Assembly (NCBI GenBank): GCA_031255985.1
Contig: JAIRRL010000198.1
Location: 1-23,144, forward strand
DNA: 23,144 nt
Source: Gracilibacteraceae bacterium
GTDB lineage: Bacteria > Bacillota > Desulfitobacteriia > Desulfitobacteriales > Syntrophobotulaceae
Direction of reading: 5' to 3'
Shown here: piece after piece, positions 1 to 6,656 of the stretch
How the letters are laid out: each line of letters begins with the position of its first letter
Position numbering within the stretch: the first letter of the stretch is position 1
Notes under the pieces: generated by a model
Databases searched by the model: none
Seen by the model: only the letters and a program-made list of their open reading frames with translations
Told to the model about the DNA's origin: nothing
Made by a program: the position numbers and the translations under genes

Positions 1-1
1 C

Positions 2-160
2 TATGTGCATATATGGCATGACATTTTCAAGCTTCTTGCTGACGTGAAAAATCAGCAAGTGGAGGATTTTTTCATTGATTACCTCGTCAACGATGAAAAA
101 AACCGACCGGATATAACAAGGATAGTTGATATCTACTTTGTGATCTCCAACGACCAGTAA
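2..160 (+). CDS. C-terminal end of an unrecognised protein (5' end outside the window)
   Basis: An open frame runs from the window edge to a TAA at 158-160 and gives 52 residues beginning YVHIWHDIFKLL and ending DIYFVISNDQ. The composition is protein-like: alternating hydrophobic and charged residues, a predicted helix (DIFKLLADVKNQQVEDFF) and a terminal beta-like stretch. The codons are more AT-rich than in the rest of the window. I do not recognise the family. It is the only plus-strand coding signal in the first 11 kb and converges on the ferredoxin operon, with the 286-327 hairpin between them. The start lies outside the window. A spurious frame is possible because only 52 codons are visible. 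Confidence 0.5.
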   Translation, partial: YVHIWHDIFKLLADVKNQQVEDFFIDYLVNDEKNRPDITRIVDIYFVISNDQ

Positions 161-285
161 GAACGACGAGAACCGAATACCGCCCTGCCTTTGTGAGCGC
201 AGCCTGGCATTTTCTTGCTCTCCGCTCAAAAATCCCGTATTGGCATCCCAGCGCAACCGCAAAAAGCGTTGCCACATTTGAAGTT

Positions 286-327
286 CGCCCTTTAGCCGCC
301 GCGCCGGGGCGCGGCGGCTAAAGGGCG
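286..327. terminator. Strong GC-rich hairpin between convergent genes, probable terminator
   Basis: Left arm 286-305 and right arm 308-327 are perfect 20-base inverted complements, so the stem is about 18-20 bp around a tiny GG-rich loop. On the plus strand the hairpin is followed by CGTTCTATTTTT, a U-rich tail that fits termination of the gene ending at 160. On the minus strand it sits 5 bp after the ferredoxin stop codon, but the following U-tract is weak. It may act in both directions. 161-285 shows no convincing gene. Confidence 0.7.
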
Positions 328-331
328 CGTT

Positions 332-532
332 CTATTTTTGCTCCAGCGCCTCTTTGGGGCAAAAGTCGATGCATTCGCCGCACATCACGCATTTTTCCCC
401 GTCGATTTCAGGCAGCGCAAATATATCTTTTTGCGTTATCGCCTCCTGCGGGCAAACCGCGATCGCGGGACATTTGTGATCTTGCGGACATTTATCCGGG
501 TTGACCGTCACCCGCCCGGCGGCGGCCGTCAT
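332..532 (-). CDS. Small [4Fe-4S] ferredoxin-type protein
   Basis: A 66-residue cytoplasmic iron-sulfur protein. The C-terminal half has the canonical CVMCGECIDFCP motif (C-x2-C-x2-C-x3-C-P, residues 48-59). The N-terminal half has CPQDHKCPAIAVCP (C-x5-C-x5-C-P, residues 15-28), a widened motif unlike the usual C-x2-C-x2-C-x3-C-P. One regular cluster is secure and a second, unusual cluster is possible. The ATG overlaps the stop of the upstream flavoprotein gene (ATGA, 529-532), which suggests translational coupling. It probably passes low-potential electrons to or from that flavoprotein. Small proteins with a KCPQxHxCP first motif occur in clostridia, and their exact role is not settled. It is the last gene of the operon. 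Confidence 0.85.
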   Translation of the reverse strand: MTAAAGRVTVNPDKCPQDHKCPAIAVCPQEAITQKDIFALPEIDGEKCVMCGECIDFCPKEALEQK

Positions 533-1752
533 CGGGTCATCCAGGCTCTGAGGGTCGATTCCAAGGTGTTGTAGCAGTCGGTACTCAGAGTGCCGCAGGC
601 GGTTTCCCGCTTCAAAAGGATAAACGTCCCCGGCGTTTGCACATTGTATTTGCGCGCCAGCATCTGCTTGCGGTACAAATCAATCTTCACCAGCTTGATT
701 TTGCCGGGGTATTCGGCGCTGATCTGTTCCGCCTTGGCGATGGCGTTGATGCTGAATTCGTTCATCGGACTCCAGAAAGCGAGCAATATCTGATCGCTGC
801 CGGCGACCATCGTCTTGTACTCTTCAAATTCTTCAATATAGTGGCCGGCGGCGTGGGCCGCCACCGCTCCGTCCGCCGCCGCCGTCACGACCTGGCGCAG
901 GTATTTTTGCCGGCAGTCGCCGGCGGCGTAGACGCCGGATACCGAAGTCTCCATTTTGTCGCCGGTGATGATGTAGCCGTTTTTGTCGGTCTCGACCAAA
1001 TCCCGGACGACGCCGGTCATCGGCAAGAGACCCACATACATGAAAACACCGTCCACCGCCGTTTCGGTCAGGGCGCCGGTTTTCAGATTTTTGACGACGA
1101 TGGAGCTTACGTCCTCATCGCCTTTGATCTCAGCCAGCGAAGAGTTCCAGACGAATTCCAGCCGGGGATGCTGAAAAGCGATTTCGGCGCTCACTTTATT
1201 GCAGTCCACAATCCCTTCGTCGTGGATCACAATCACGATCACCTTGGCGGCGAACTTGGCGATATAGACCGCCTCTTCCAGCGCCGCGTCGCCGTTGCCG
1301 ACGACGGCGACGACGCAATCAGTGAAGTTTTCCGCGTCGCAGGTGGCGCAGTAGGAAACCCCCATCCCCCTGAATTCCTTCTCGCCGGGGACGCCGAGCA
1401 GACGAGGCTCGGTGCCCAGCGCCAGCACGACGCTCTTAGCCTGGTATTCCGGGCCTTTTTTCAGGCGGATAGTCTTGGGATCGCCCTCCAGGCTCAGTTC
1501 CCGCACTTCGCCCCGCGTGAACTCCACGCCGAATTTTTCGGCGTGAGCGCGAAAATCGGCCATCAGGGCCGGGCCGGAGACATGGGCGTGAAAACCGGGA
1601 TAATTGGCGATTTCTCTGGTCGAGTAAGCGGCGCCGCCAACCGCGCCTTTTTCAATGATCAAAGTCTTCAAACGGGAACGGCCGCCGTAGACGCCGGCCG
1701 CCATTCCGGCGGCGCCGCCGCCTATAATTATGATATCATACAGATTATCCAC
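529..1752 (-). CDS. Thioredoxin-reductase-like flavoprotein with a C-terminal degenerate thioredoxin domain
   Basis: A 407-residue protein; ordinary thioredoxin reductases are about 310. Residues 1-305 are the reductase: FAD motif GGGAAG at 11-16, redox disulfide CATC at 135-138, second Rossmann motif GNGDAA at 152-157, and GVYAAGDC at 273-280. Where NADPH-dependent enzymes carry the 2'-phosphate motif HRRxxxR, this one reads IHDEGIVD, with no arginines, so NADPH may not be the donor. Residues 315-407 look like a thioredoxin fold (ILLAFWSPMNEF, then VQTPGTF with the cis-proline), but the active-site CxxC is lost (WSPM). It lies 12 bp after a thioredoxin gene, its probable substrate, and overlaps a ferredoxin gene, a possible electron donor. 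The family call is sure; the electron donor is inferred. Confidence 0.88.
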   Translation of the reverse strand: MDNLYDIIIIGGGAAGMAAGVYGGRSRLKTLIIEKGAVGGAAYSTREIANYPGFHAHVSGPALMADFRAHAEKFGVEFTRGEVRELSLEGDPKTIRLKKGPEYQAKSVVLALGTEPRLLGVPGEKEFRGMGVSYCATCDAENFTDCVVAVVGNGDAALEEAVYIAKFAAKVIVIVIHDEGIVDCNKVSAEIAFQHPRLEFVWNSSLAEIKGDEDVSSIVVKNLKTGALTETAVDGVFMYVGLLPMTGVVRDLVETDKNGYIITGDKMETSVSGVYAAGDCRQKYLRQVVTAAADGAVAAHAAGHYIEEFEEYKTMVAGSDQILLAFWSPMNEFSINAIAKAEQISAEYPGKIKLVKIDLYRKQMLARKYNVQTPGTFILLKRETACGTLSTDCYNTLESTLRAWMTR

Positions 1753-1764
1753 GTTTACCCCCGT

Positions 1765-2085
1765 TCAGCCTATGGCCGCTATTTTTTCGCGCACCTGCTC
1801 CTCCGTCACCGGTCCCGCCAGTTTGCCCTGATAGTCGCCGTCCTTGAAAAACATCAAAGAGGGCACTCCTTTCAGCGGGTAAGTCTTGTAAAGAGACGCC
1901 TGTTCCTCGACGTCGACATAGTAGAAAGCACATTCGGAAGCCAATTCCGGCGCCAGTTCCTCCAGCATCGGCACGACTTCGGCGCAGACGTGACAGTTTT
2001 GGCGGGAAAAAACAATCAGACATTTTCCCCGGCCTTCGATCACGTTCCGCTCGAAAGAATCGGCGTCCAGTTTGGTTATAGCCAT
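1765..2085 (-). CDS. Thioredoxin
   Basis: A 106-residue thioredoxin-fold protein, the family's usual length. The active site is CHVC (residues 31-34, in NCHVCAEV) instead of the classical CGPC, so its potential may differ from housekeeping thioredoxin. The cis-proline motif GVPSLMFF is present near residue 73. It has no signal peptide, so it is cytoplasmic. The AAAGGAGG ribosome-binding site lies 7 bases before the ATG. The 63-bp gap from the DsrK-like gene holds an imperfect hairpin (GTCCG/CGGAC at 2111-2127) but no clear promoter, so the gene is probably co-transcribed with the DsrMK-like pair. The next gene, 12 bp on, is its likely reductase. It is a candidate soluble partner for the disulfide-reducing membrane complex. 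Confidence 0.9.
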   Translation of the reverse strand: MAITKLDADSFERNVIEGRGKCLIVFSRQNCHVCAEVVPMLEELAPELASECAFYYVDVEEQASLYKTYPLKGVPSLMFFKDGDYQGKLAGPVTEEQVREKIAAIG

Positions 2086-2148
2086 TTCGCCTGTCCTCCT
2101 TTGCTTGACTGTCCGCTTCTGTCGGACTGTAAAAATATGGTATCGGCC

Positions 2149-3747
2149 CTATTGCAGAAACTCCAGGTACGGCTGCTTCAGTTCGGCCATGGCGTTGACC
2201 ATAATCTCCACCAGACCGCCGTATTGCAGATTATACTGTTCCGTCGCCTTATAGACTTCGAAAATTTCGCGCAGCGTCCCTTTGCAATTGGAACAGGGAG
2301 CGCAGACATACTTGGGCAGACTTTGATCCGTCATTTCCAGGGTAAAGGCGTTCAAAATCTGGGCGAACTTCATGCGGCCGCTGACCTGGTTGCGAAAAGA
2401 GCTGAAGTTGGGCGAGTTCATGATGGCAAAACCCGAACCGCCGCCGCAACAGTAGTTGTCCACGCCATGGGGCGTCATTTCCCGGAAAGCAGGGCACAGG
2501 GCCTGAAGGATATCCCGCTGGGGTTTTACCACCCCCATCTGCCGCACCAAATTGCAAGGGTCGTGCAAGGTCACCGGGAACGGGTTTTTGGCCGGGTCAA
2601 ACCGAATCTGTTTTTTTGTCACCATCTCCGCCAAAAGAGGGAGGGAGCTTTCCACCGGCAGCCGTTCCTCCGCCCTGATCAAGCGGTCGGAGACAATGAG
2701 GGCCGCCTTATGGGCGTGACCGCATTCCCCCACGACGACGCGGCGGATACCCAAAGCCTTCATAGCTTCGATCTGTTTCAGGGCGATCTTTTTCGCCTGG
2801 ATGTCGTCGTACCAGATTCCGTAGTTTACGCTGTCATAAGTCATGACTTCGCTGGAAAGCGTCCAGTCAAGCCCGGCTTTGTTAAACAAAATAGCGTAAG
2901 CCGCCGGGTTTTCCGGCCAGGCGACGAACTCGCCCGCGTTGTGGTAGAGTAAAATATCGGCGCCTTTTTTGTCCACCGGTATTTTTATCGACTGACCGAT
3001 TCGCTCGCCTGTGTCGTCCTCCAAAAATTCCACCATATCCAAAAACGCCGCTTTGCCGATGCCGGTGGAAGAGCCAACTTTCAGTTGCAGCATACTGCCT
3101 TTGTCGTGCAGCGGCGTCGGGGCCAGGCCCATTTCTTGGCTGAAAATCTTGCGGATCTCCTTGGCAAAAAGGGAATTGTCCAAACCGAGGGGACATGCCT
3201 GAGCGCAGCGCCGGCACAGATTGCAGCGGTAAGCCAGTTCCCCCAGGCGGCCGATGGTTTCCCAGGTGGCGTCGATCTCGGAGGCGGAAAGCGCTCGCCG
3301 GAGGGCGCCCATCCCGCTGAAATGGCTGCGGTAAAGTTTGCGCAATACCTCGGCCCGGAAAATGGGGCGGTGGGGTTCCTGGCCGCCGGAAGCCTGGAAA
3401 ACATGGCAAGCCTCGGAGCAGGTATTACATTTGGCGCAGTATTCAAAGGACAGTTCCAGGGGTTGGCGCACGCCGTTGTTGGCGTCGGAAAAAAGCTTGC
3501 CCAGGCCCTGCAAAAATTTTTCCACGAAAGCTTTCTTTTCTTCGTCGCTCGCCGGCGGCCGCATAGTGTCAATGGCCACGCAGCCGTCCAAACTGGTGCA
3601 GTATTTTTCCCGCCATTCCGGCTTTATCTCGGCGAACTTGGGTTCCGGCCACTGATCATAAGGCGCGGGCAACGGCGGCAGAGAATCGTAGTTTATAAGC
3701 CGCTCCGTCCGGCGGCCTAAATCCTTGGGCGCTATAATCCCGCTCAT
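2149..3747 (-). CDS. DsrK/HdrD-like Fe-S disulfide-reductase subunit
   Basis: A 532-residue cytoplasmic iron-sulfur protein of the HdrD/DsrK/TmcB group. Two ferredoxin-type motifs bind [4Fe-4S] clusters: C104-x2-C107-x2-C110-x3-C114 and C175-x2-C178-x2-C181-x3-C185-P. The C-terminal half carries the CCG signatures that hold the noncubane catalytic cluster of heterodisulfide reductases: GECGHAH at 340-346, HDPC at 395-398, CCGGG at 433-437, and CAPCSNCKG at 482-490. Members of this group take electrons from a membrane cytochrome b partner and reduce a disulfide or trisulfide. The gene for such a partner lies immediately upstream, with a 4-bp ATGA overlap. No DsrC gene, the usual DsrK substrate, is in the window; a thioredoxin gene follows instead. 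DsrK-like is the best call, and a TmcB-like or generic Hdr-like role is possible. Confidence 0.85.
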   Translation of the reverse strand: MSGIIAPKDLGRRTERLINYDSLPPLPAPYDQWPEPKFAEIKPEWREKYCTSLDGCVAIDTMRPPASDEEKKAFVEKFLQGLGKLFSDANNGVRQPLELSFEYCAKCNTCSEACHVFQASGGQEPHRPIFRAEVLRKLYRSHFSGMGALRRALSASEIDATWETIGRLGELAYRCNLCRRCAQACPLGLDNSLFAKEIRKIFSQEMGLAPTPLHDKGSMLQLKVGSSTGIGKAAFLDMVEFLEDDTGERIGQSIKIPVDKKGADILLYHNAGEFVAWPENPAAYAILFNKAGLDWTLSSEVMTYDSVNYGIWYDDIQAKKIALKQIEAMKALGIRRVVVGECGHAHKAALIVSDRLIRAEERLPVESSLPLLAEMVTKKQIRFDPAKNPFPVTLHDPCNLVRQMGVVKPQRDILQALCPAFREMTPHGVDNYCCGGGSGFAIMNSPNFSSFRNQVSGRMKFAQILNAFTLEMTDQSLPKYVCAPCSNCKGTLREIFEVYKATEQYNLQYGGLVEIMVNAMAELKQPYLEFLQ

Positions 3748-4619
3748 GTTTTTTCTCCTTCCTGGCCGGCAGCCGGCGCCGGGTTAGCATGCGGCGCGCT
3801 CCAGACCGTCTGCGGTTTGTTTTTCAGCGCCCGGTCCACCTGAGCCGCCATGCCGGAATTTTTCAGATTGGCGGCGTTGTCCCACAAAAAACGGTGGTAA
3901 GCAAAAAACTTGCCGACATAATGGCTCATTTTGCCGATGGGTATATATATGAGCAGACCGTAGACCAAAAGCAGGTGTACAGCCGCCAAAACTCCGGGCG
4001 GCGTGTAGGAGAGAGTCAGAATGTTCCGCATGGCGAGGCGGGCCGAGTCGGAAAACAGGCCGTCGCCGAACCAGAGACATGCGCCGGTAAGAAACGCCGC
4101 AAACAAGAGGATCAGATTCAGATATTCCTGGGGGGTGGTATAGATGCGCAGACGTTTGTCCGCCAAACGGCGCGCGAGTAAAATCAGCGAGCCGGCGCCG
4201 CCCAGCAGAAAGCCCAAAAAACCGCAGAGCGCCGTCAAGACCCGCAGCGCTTCCACATTGCCGGCGCCGGTCAGGGCGGTCAGGATCAGGAGCAGCGTCC
4301 AGACAAACAGACAGTACATGCCGAAGTGAAAAGGCCAGGAAGCCAGCCAAAAACTGCGGCTGCCGTGAAAGAGACGCTTGATGAATACGATTTCCCCCCC
4401 CATTTCCGCCAGTTCCGCCATATGCGAAACTTGCCGGGGTTTAGTCCACCATTCCGGTTCCTCCAGATAGGAACCGCCGTGTTTCCGGCCTTTTTCCGCC
4501 GGCGCCGGATAAAGCTCCATGCGCCCGTGCAGCGGCAGCCGGTTTAACCGGTAGGCCCTGAGGGCCGAGAGAGCAAGGAAAAGCCCCGCCGCGACGTAGG
4601 CCCCTATCCCAAACAGCAT
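3744..4619 (-). CDS. DsrM/NarI-like membrane cytochrome b subunit
   Basis: A 291-residue membrane protein with about five transmembrane segments (roughly 3-20, 91-115, 124-149, 165-186, 206-228). Histidines at H98, H215 and H233, in or beside membrane segments, are candidate heme b ligands, as in the NarI/DsrM gamma-subunit family, which oxidises menaquinol. A long cytoplasmic stretch (about 21-88) follows the first helix, and the hydrophilic tail is Pro/Ala-rich. The coding end overlaps the DsrK-like gene by 4 bp, so the two products very probably form a quinol-linked DsrMK-type complex. The start is supported by GGGAGG 9 bases upstream and by the promoter at 4670-4698. It begins the probable five-gene redox operon. 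Confidence 0.85.
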   Translation of the reverse strand: MLFGIGAYVAAGLFLALSALRAYRLNRLPLHGRMELYPAPAEKGRKHGGSYLEEPEWWTKPRQVSHMAELAEMGGEIVFIKRLFHGSRSFWLASWPFHFGMYCLFVWTLLLILTALTGAGNVEALRVLTALCGFLGFLLGGAGSLILLARRLADKRLRIYTTPQEYLNLILLFAAFLTGACLWFGDGLFSDSARLAMRNILTLSYTPPGVLAAVHLLLVYGLLIYIPIGKMSHYVGKFFAYHRFLWDNAANLKNSGMAAQVDRALKNKPQTVWSAPHANPAPAAGQEGEKT

Positions 4620-4669
4620 TATTCAATACCTCCCGTTCCTTGTCAGGGATTTTTTTATTCGTAATTTTC

Positions 4670-4698
4670 ATTATAAAAAAGACGGGGAGATAAGTAAA
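4670..4698 (-). promoter_or_regulatory. Sigma-70 type promoter of the DsrMK-thioredoxin operon
   Basis: Read on the minus strand: -35 TTTACT (4693-4698), a 17-bp spacer, and a perfect -10 TATAAT (4670-4675). It lies about 50 bp before the DsrM-like start in an AT-rich patch. The rest of 4620-4822 shows no gene and no clear terminator for the anti-sigma operon that ends at 4823. Confidence 0.7.
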
Positions 4699-4822
4699 AT
4701 CATAAATTTTTATTCCGCGATTATGTTTTATGATAGCAAGGCACAAATTTGATTTTTTGGATATATCAGGATATGATTATTGGCCTGGATATAAAGAACT
4801 TGCCGAAGACGGGAGAATTTTT

Positions 4823-5632
4823 TCAATTATTTCCGTTATGATGCCCGCTTCCGTTATGATGCCCGTTTCTGTTTTGGTTATTCGGCGCGGCGGCGTCCTC
4901 GCCGCCGGCATTGTCGCTGCTGTGACGGCTATTGCCGTGGCTTTGCGTAAGCTCGCGGATTTCGCCAATGGAATGATCGCGGCAGGAGTCCACGCTCGCG
5001 GTCGGGTCTACCTTTTGCAGTTCAAGAATAGCGAGGTATTTGGCGGGGCTGACGTCCTGTCCGCGCGCCTCGTTTCGCGCGTCCGCGCTAATAGGGAAGA
5101 CCTCCGTTCGCGGTTCGATATGATGTTTCGCCGCCGCCGCCGCCAGATTGGATTCCACGTCCGCGAGCATTGCGTTTTCCCTGTTCGTGTCGCCCGTCTG
5201 CACCGTGACGGCCAGTACGGCTTCGTCGCGCAGATAGCCTCTCGCGACGGCCGCGTCCACGATGAGCCGCATCGCCTCCCGGTAGCTTTTGTGTGTCAAA
5301 CCGGTCTCCGTGATAATGCCCGCGCCTTCGCCGTTATAGGCGCTCGCTTCGATCACGCGGCCGAATCGGTTAACGGCAAGTTCCACGGACGGGTTAATAT
5401 CGATATCAAGGAAAGCCGTCGCGCTGAAATAAGCGTAATGGGAGGACAGGCCCAGAAACAGCAGTAACGCGCAGGCCGCGGAGGCGAACGCGAACCTCAT
5501 TTTGTTGCGGCGCGCGAAAAACGGTTTCCCGCTTTCCCGTTTCCGCGATTCGTTCAAAATATATTCCAACGCTCCGGCCTTGAGACTGTCGTCCGCGCGA
5601 ATGGCGTCAAACGCATCCTTTATCTTATTCAT
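4823..5632 (-). CDS. RsgI-like membrane anti-sigma factor
   Basis: A 269-residue bitopic protein. A short cytoplasmic part (1-45) should bind the sigma factor. One transmembrane segment spans about 46-64. The extracytoplasmic part begins with the RsgI-type signature LDIDINPSVELAVNRFGRVI (75-94). A later segment, SPAKYLAILELQKVDP then IGEIREL (195-228), is typical of this family. The last 35 residues are His/Asn/Gly-rich with a repeated GHHNGS/GHHNGN unit. The chosen ATG (5630-5632) overlaps the sigma stop (ATGAATAA) and has GGGAGGTGAT 7 bases upstream. A GTG four codons earlier (5642-5644) lies inside that ribosome-binding site and is less likely. It should hold the neighbouring ECF sigma factor inactive until an envelope signal arrives. 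The His-rich tail suggests metal sensing, which is inference. Confidence 0.82.
   Translation of the reverse strand: MNKIKDAFDAIRADDSLKAGALEYILNESRKRESGKPFFARRNKMRFAFASAACALLLFLGLSSHYAYFSATAFLDIDINPSVELAVNRFGRVIEASAYNGEGAGIITETGLTHKSYREAMRLIVDAAVARGYLRDEAVLAVTVQTGDTNRENAMLADVESNLAAAAAKHHIEPRTEVFPISADARNEARGQDVSPAKYLAILELQKVDPTASVDSCRDHSIGEIRELTQSHGNSRHSSDNAGGEDAAAPNNQNRNGHHNGSGHHNGNN
4831..4865. repeat. Two 17-bp direct repeats in the anti-sigma tail
   Basis: The same 17 bases (TTCCGTTATGATGCCCG) occur at 4831-4847 and 4849-4865, an 18-bp period. They encode the six-residue unit GHHNG(S/N) at the protein's C-terminus. In-frame tandem expansion of a His-rich tail explains them. Confidence 0.8.
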
Positions 5633-6113
5633 CCGCGAAATCACCTCCCAGCGCGTCCCTTAATCTCGCTTTCGCCCGCGCAAGCCACGTGTATACCGTG
5701 TTTTCGCTCCTGCCGAGCAGTTCGGCGATTTCCGGGGCGGAATAGCCCTCGTAGTAGAAAAGGTAGACGGCGTCCCTGTACTTCTCCGGCAGCGCCAGCA
5801 CGGCGTCCAGGACATCCCGGTTCTCGACCGGCAGATCAAAGAACGGCTCCGCCTCCAATTCCGTAAGCGACGACACCCTGCGCCGGAAAAAACTCTTCGC
5901 TGCATCCTTGCAATTGTTGACGGCGACGCGAATCAGCCACGCCTTTTCGTGTTCGCGGCTTGCAAAAGGCTCGTCGCGAAGCGCGTATTTCAGGAAGGTT
6001 TCCTGAAATACGTCCTCGACGTCGCCGTGATTTTTCAGGTGGAGAAAGCAGACGCGCCGCGCCGTGTCGGCGTAAAGCTCCACGGCGAGACGTATTTCGG
6101 CTTCACTTTTCAT
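5625..6113 (-). CDS. ECF-family RNA polymerase sigma factor
   Basis: A 162-residue sigma-70 factor of the extracytoplasmic function type. Region 2 spans about 10-75, with the core-binding segment DVEDVFQETFLKY (31-43) and the -10-reading helix near EKAWLIRVAVNNCKD (56-70). Region 4 spans about 100-155, with a helix-turn-helix in SAPEIAELLGRSENTVYTWL. There is no region 1 or 3. The start is supported by AGGAG 5 bases before the ATG; this ribosome-binding site overlaps the stop codon of the secreted-protein gene 8 bp upstream. The 3' end overlaps the anti-sigma gene by 8 bp (from its chosen ATG). This is a classical sigma/anti-sigma pair, probably autoregulated through the promoter at 6583-6609. 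Confidence 0.9.
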   Translation of the reverse strand: MKSEAEIRLAVELYADTARRVCFLHLKNHGDVEDVFQETFLKYALRDEPFASREHEKAWLIRVAVNNCKDAAKSFFRRRVSSLTELEAEPFFDLPVENRDVLDAVLALPEKYRDAVYLFYYEGYSAPEIAELLGRSENTVYTWLARAKARLRDALGGDFADE

Positions 6114-6121
6114 TCAGACTC

Positions 6122-6493
6122 CTAGTGGTGGGTACGCTTTTCCCTCGCGCGATCGTACCCGTGCCCGCAGCCTGTGGTATGGCCGAAGCAATACGTTCCG
6201 CCGTGTTCGTGATATCCGGCGAGCGTACAGCCGGAGACGGCGCAGTAGCCGTGGTAATCATGGCCGTCGTTTACGCCGTGCGCGCGGTAATATGCGCTGC
6301 CGTGCATGTGCAGCCCTGTTTCGCCGCAGTTTTCGACGTCGCAGATTGCGTAGTTCGCGTAGTTCGTATAGTTCGTGTAGTTCGTGTAGTTAGCTGTTTT
6401 TGCGCCGGCATTATGTCCGTGGGCGAAAACCGGAGCGGCGGCGAGCGTGGCCGCCAAAGCCGTGACTGTCAGTATCGTTATAATTTTCTTCAT
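6122..6493 (-). CDS. Secreted His/Cys-rich protein with a duplicated putative metal-binding module
   Basis: A 123-residue protein of unknown function. Residues 1-24 are a signal peptide with cleavage likely after APVFA, so it is exported. A short (N-Y-T/A)n repeat follows (35-48). Then two copies of C-x4-C-x5-H-x-H-G-x2-Y-x3-H appear exactly 33 residues apart: C51, C56, H62, H64, Y68, H72 and C84, C89, H95, H97, Y101, H105. The regular Cys/His spacing suggests transition-metal binding (Zn, Cu or Ni). The tail GHGYDRAREKRTHH adds histidines. It is the first gene of the sigma/anti-sigma operon, with GGGAGG 7 bases before the ATG. Small secreted proteins of this general look occur beside ECF sigma factors in other Firmicutes as far as I recall; I know no assigned function. 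Confidence 0.8.
   Translation of the reverse strand: MKKIITILTVTALAATLAAAPVFAHGHNAGAKTANYTNYTNYTNYANYAICDVENCGETGLHMHGSAYYRAHGVNDGHDYHGYCAVSGCTLAGYHEHGGTYCFGHTTGCGHGYDRAREKRTHH
6350..6394. repeat. Five 9-bp units encoding an N-Y-T/A repeat
   Basis: Five tandem 9-bp units of the form GTAGTTCGT (with small changes) lie inside the secreted-protein gene and encode Asn-Tyr-(Thr/Ala) triplets. They form a low-complexity linker between the signal peptide and the first Cys/His module. Replication slippage is the likely origin, and unit number may vary between strains. Confidence 0.85.
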
Positions 6494-6582
6494 ATGGAAT
6501 CCTCCCTGTCCTTTTCTCCCTATTGTGTTCTTGTTCAGAGCGTGAAGTCAAACGGGATTCTGTTTTTCGCACCTAAATATAA

Positions 6583-6609
6583 TACGATTGAACAGGCGGA
6601 AACCTTTCA
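6583..6609 (-). promoter_or_regulatory. Candidate ECF-type promoter of the secreted protein/sigma/anti-sigma operon
   Basis: On the minus strand TGAAAG (6604-6609) is followed after 17 bp by CGTA (6583-6586, within CGTATTAT). This matches the TGAAAC-N16/17-CGTA form used by many Firmicutes ECF sigma factors. A second TGAAAC (6612-6617) is 25 bp from CGTA, too far. A weaker sigma-70 option lies nearer the gene (TTGACT-N18-CACAAT). ECF operons commonly autoregulate. The ~160-bp gap 6494-6656 holds no gene. Confidence 0.45.
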
Positions 6610-6656
6610 CTGTTTCAGAAAAAATTTTTCGCGATTGCCCTAGATGGAAATATTTG

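Noticed and set aside
35..59. 8-bp inverted repeat CTTGCTGA/TCAGCAAG
   Set aside because: It lies inside the coding frame ending at 160, has no U-tract, and a 9-base loop; probably chance.
637..2952. A 771-codon plus-strand open frame opposite the thioredoxin genes
   Set aside because: It lies antisense to three clear genes and has no known motifs; the third-position G/C bias of the real genes keeps the opposite frame open.
4730..5467. A 245-codon plus-strand frame over the anti-sigma gene
   Set aside because: It is antisense to a gene with a clear RsgI signature and has no ribosome-binding site.
6350..6394. Short tandem repeats that could suggest a CRISPR-like array
   Set aside because: Units are 9 bp with no spacers and encode a regular Asn-Tyr-Thr repeat.
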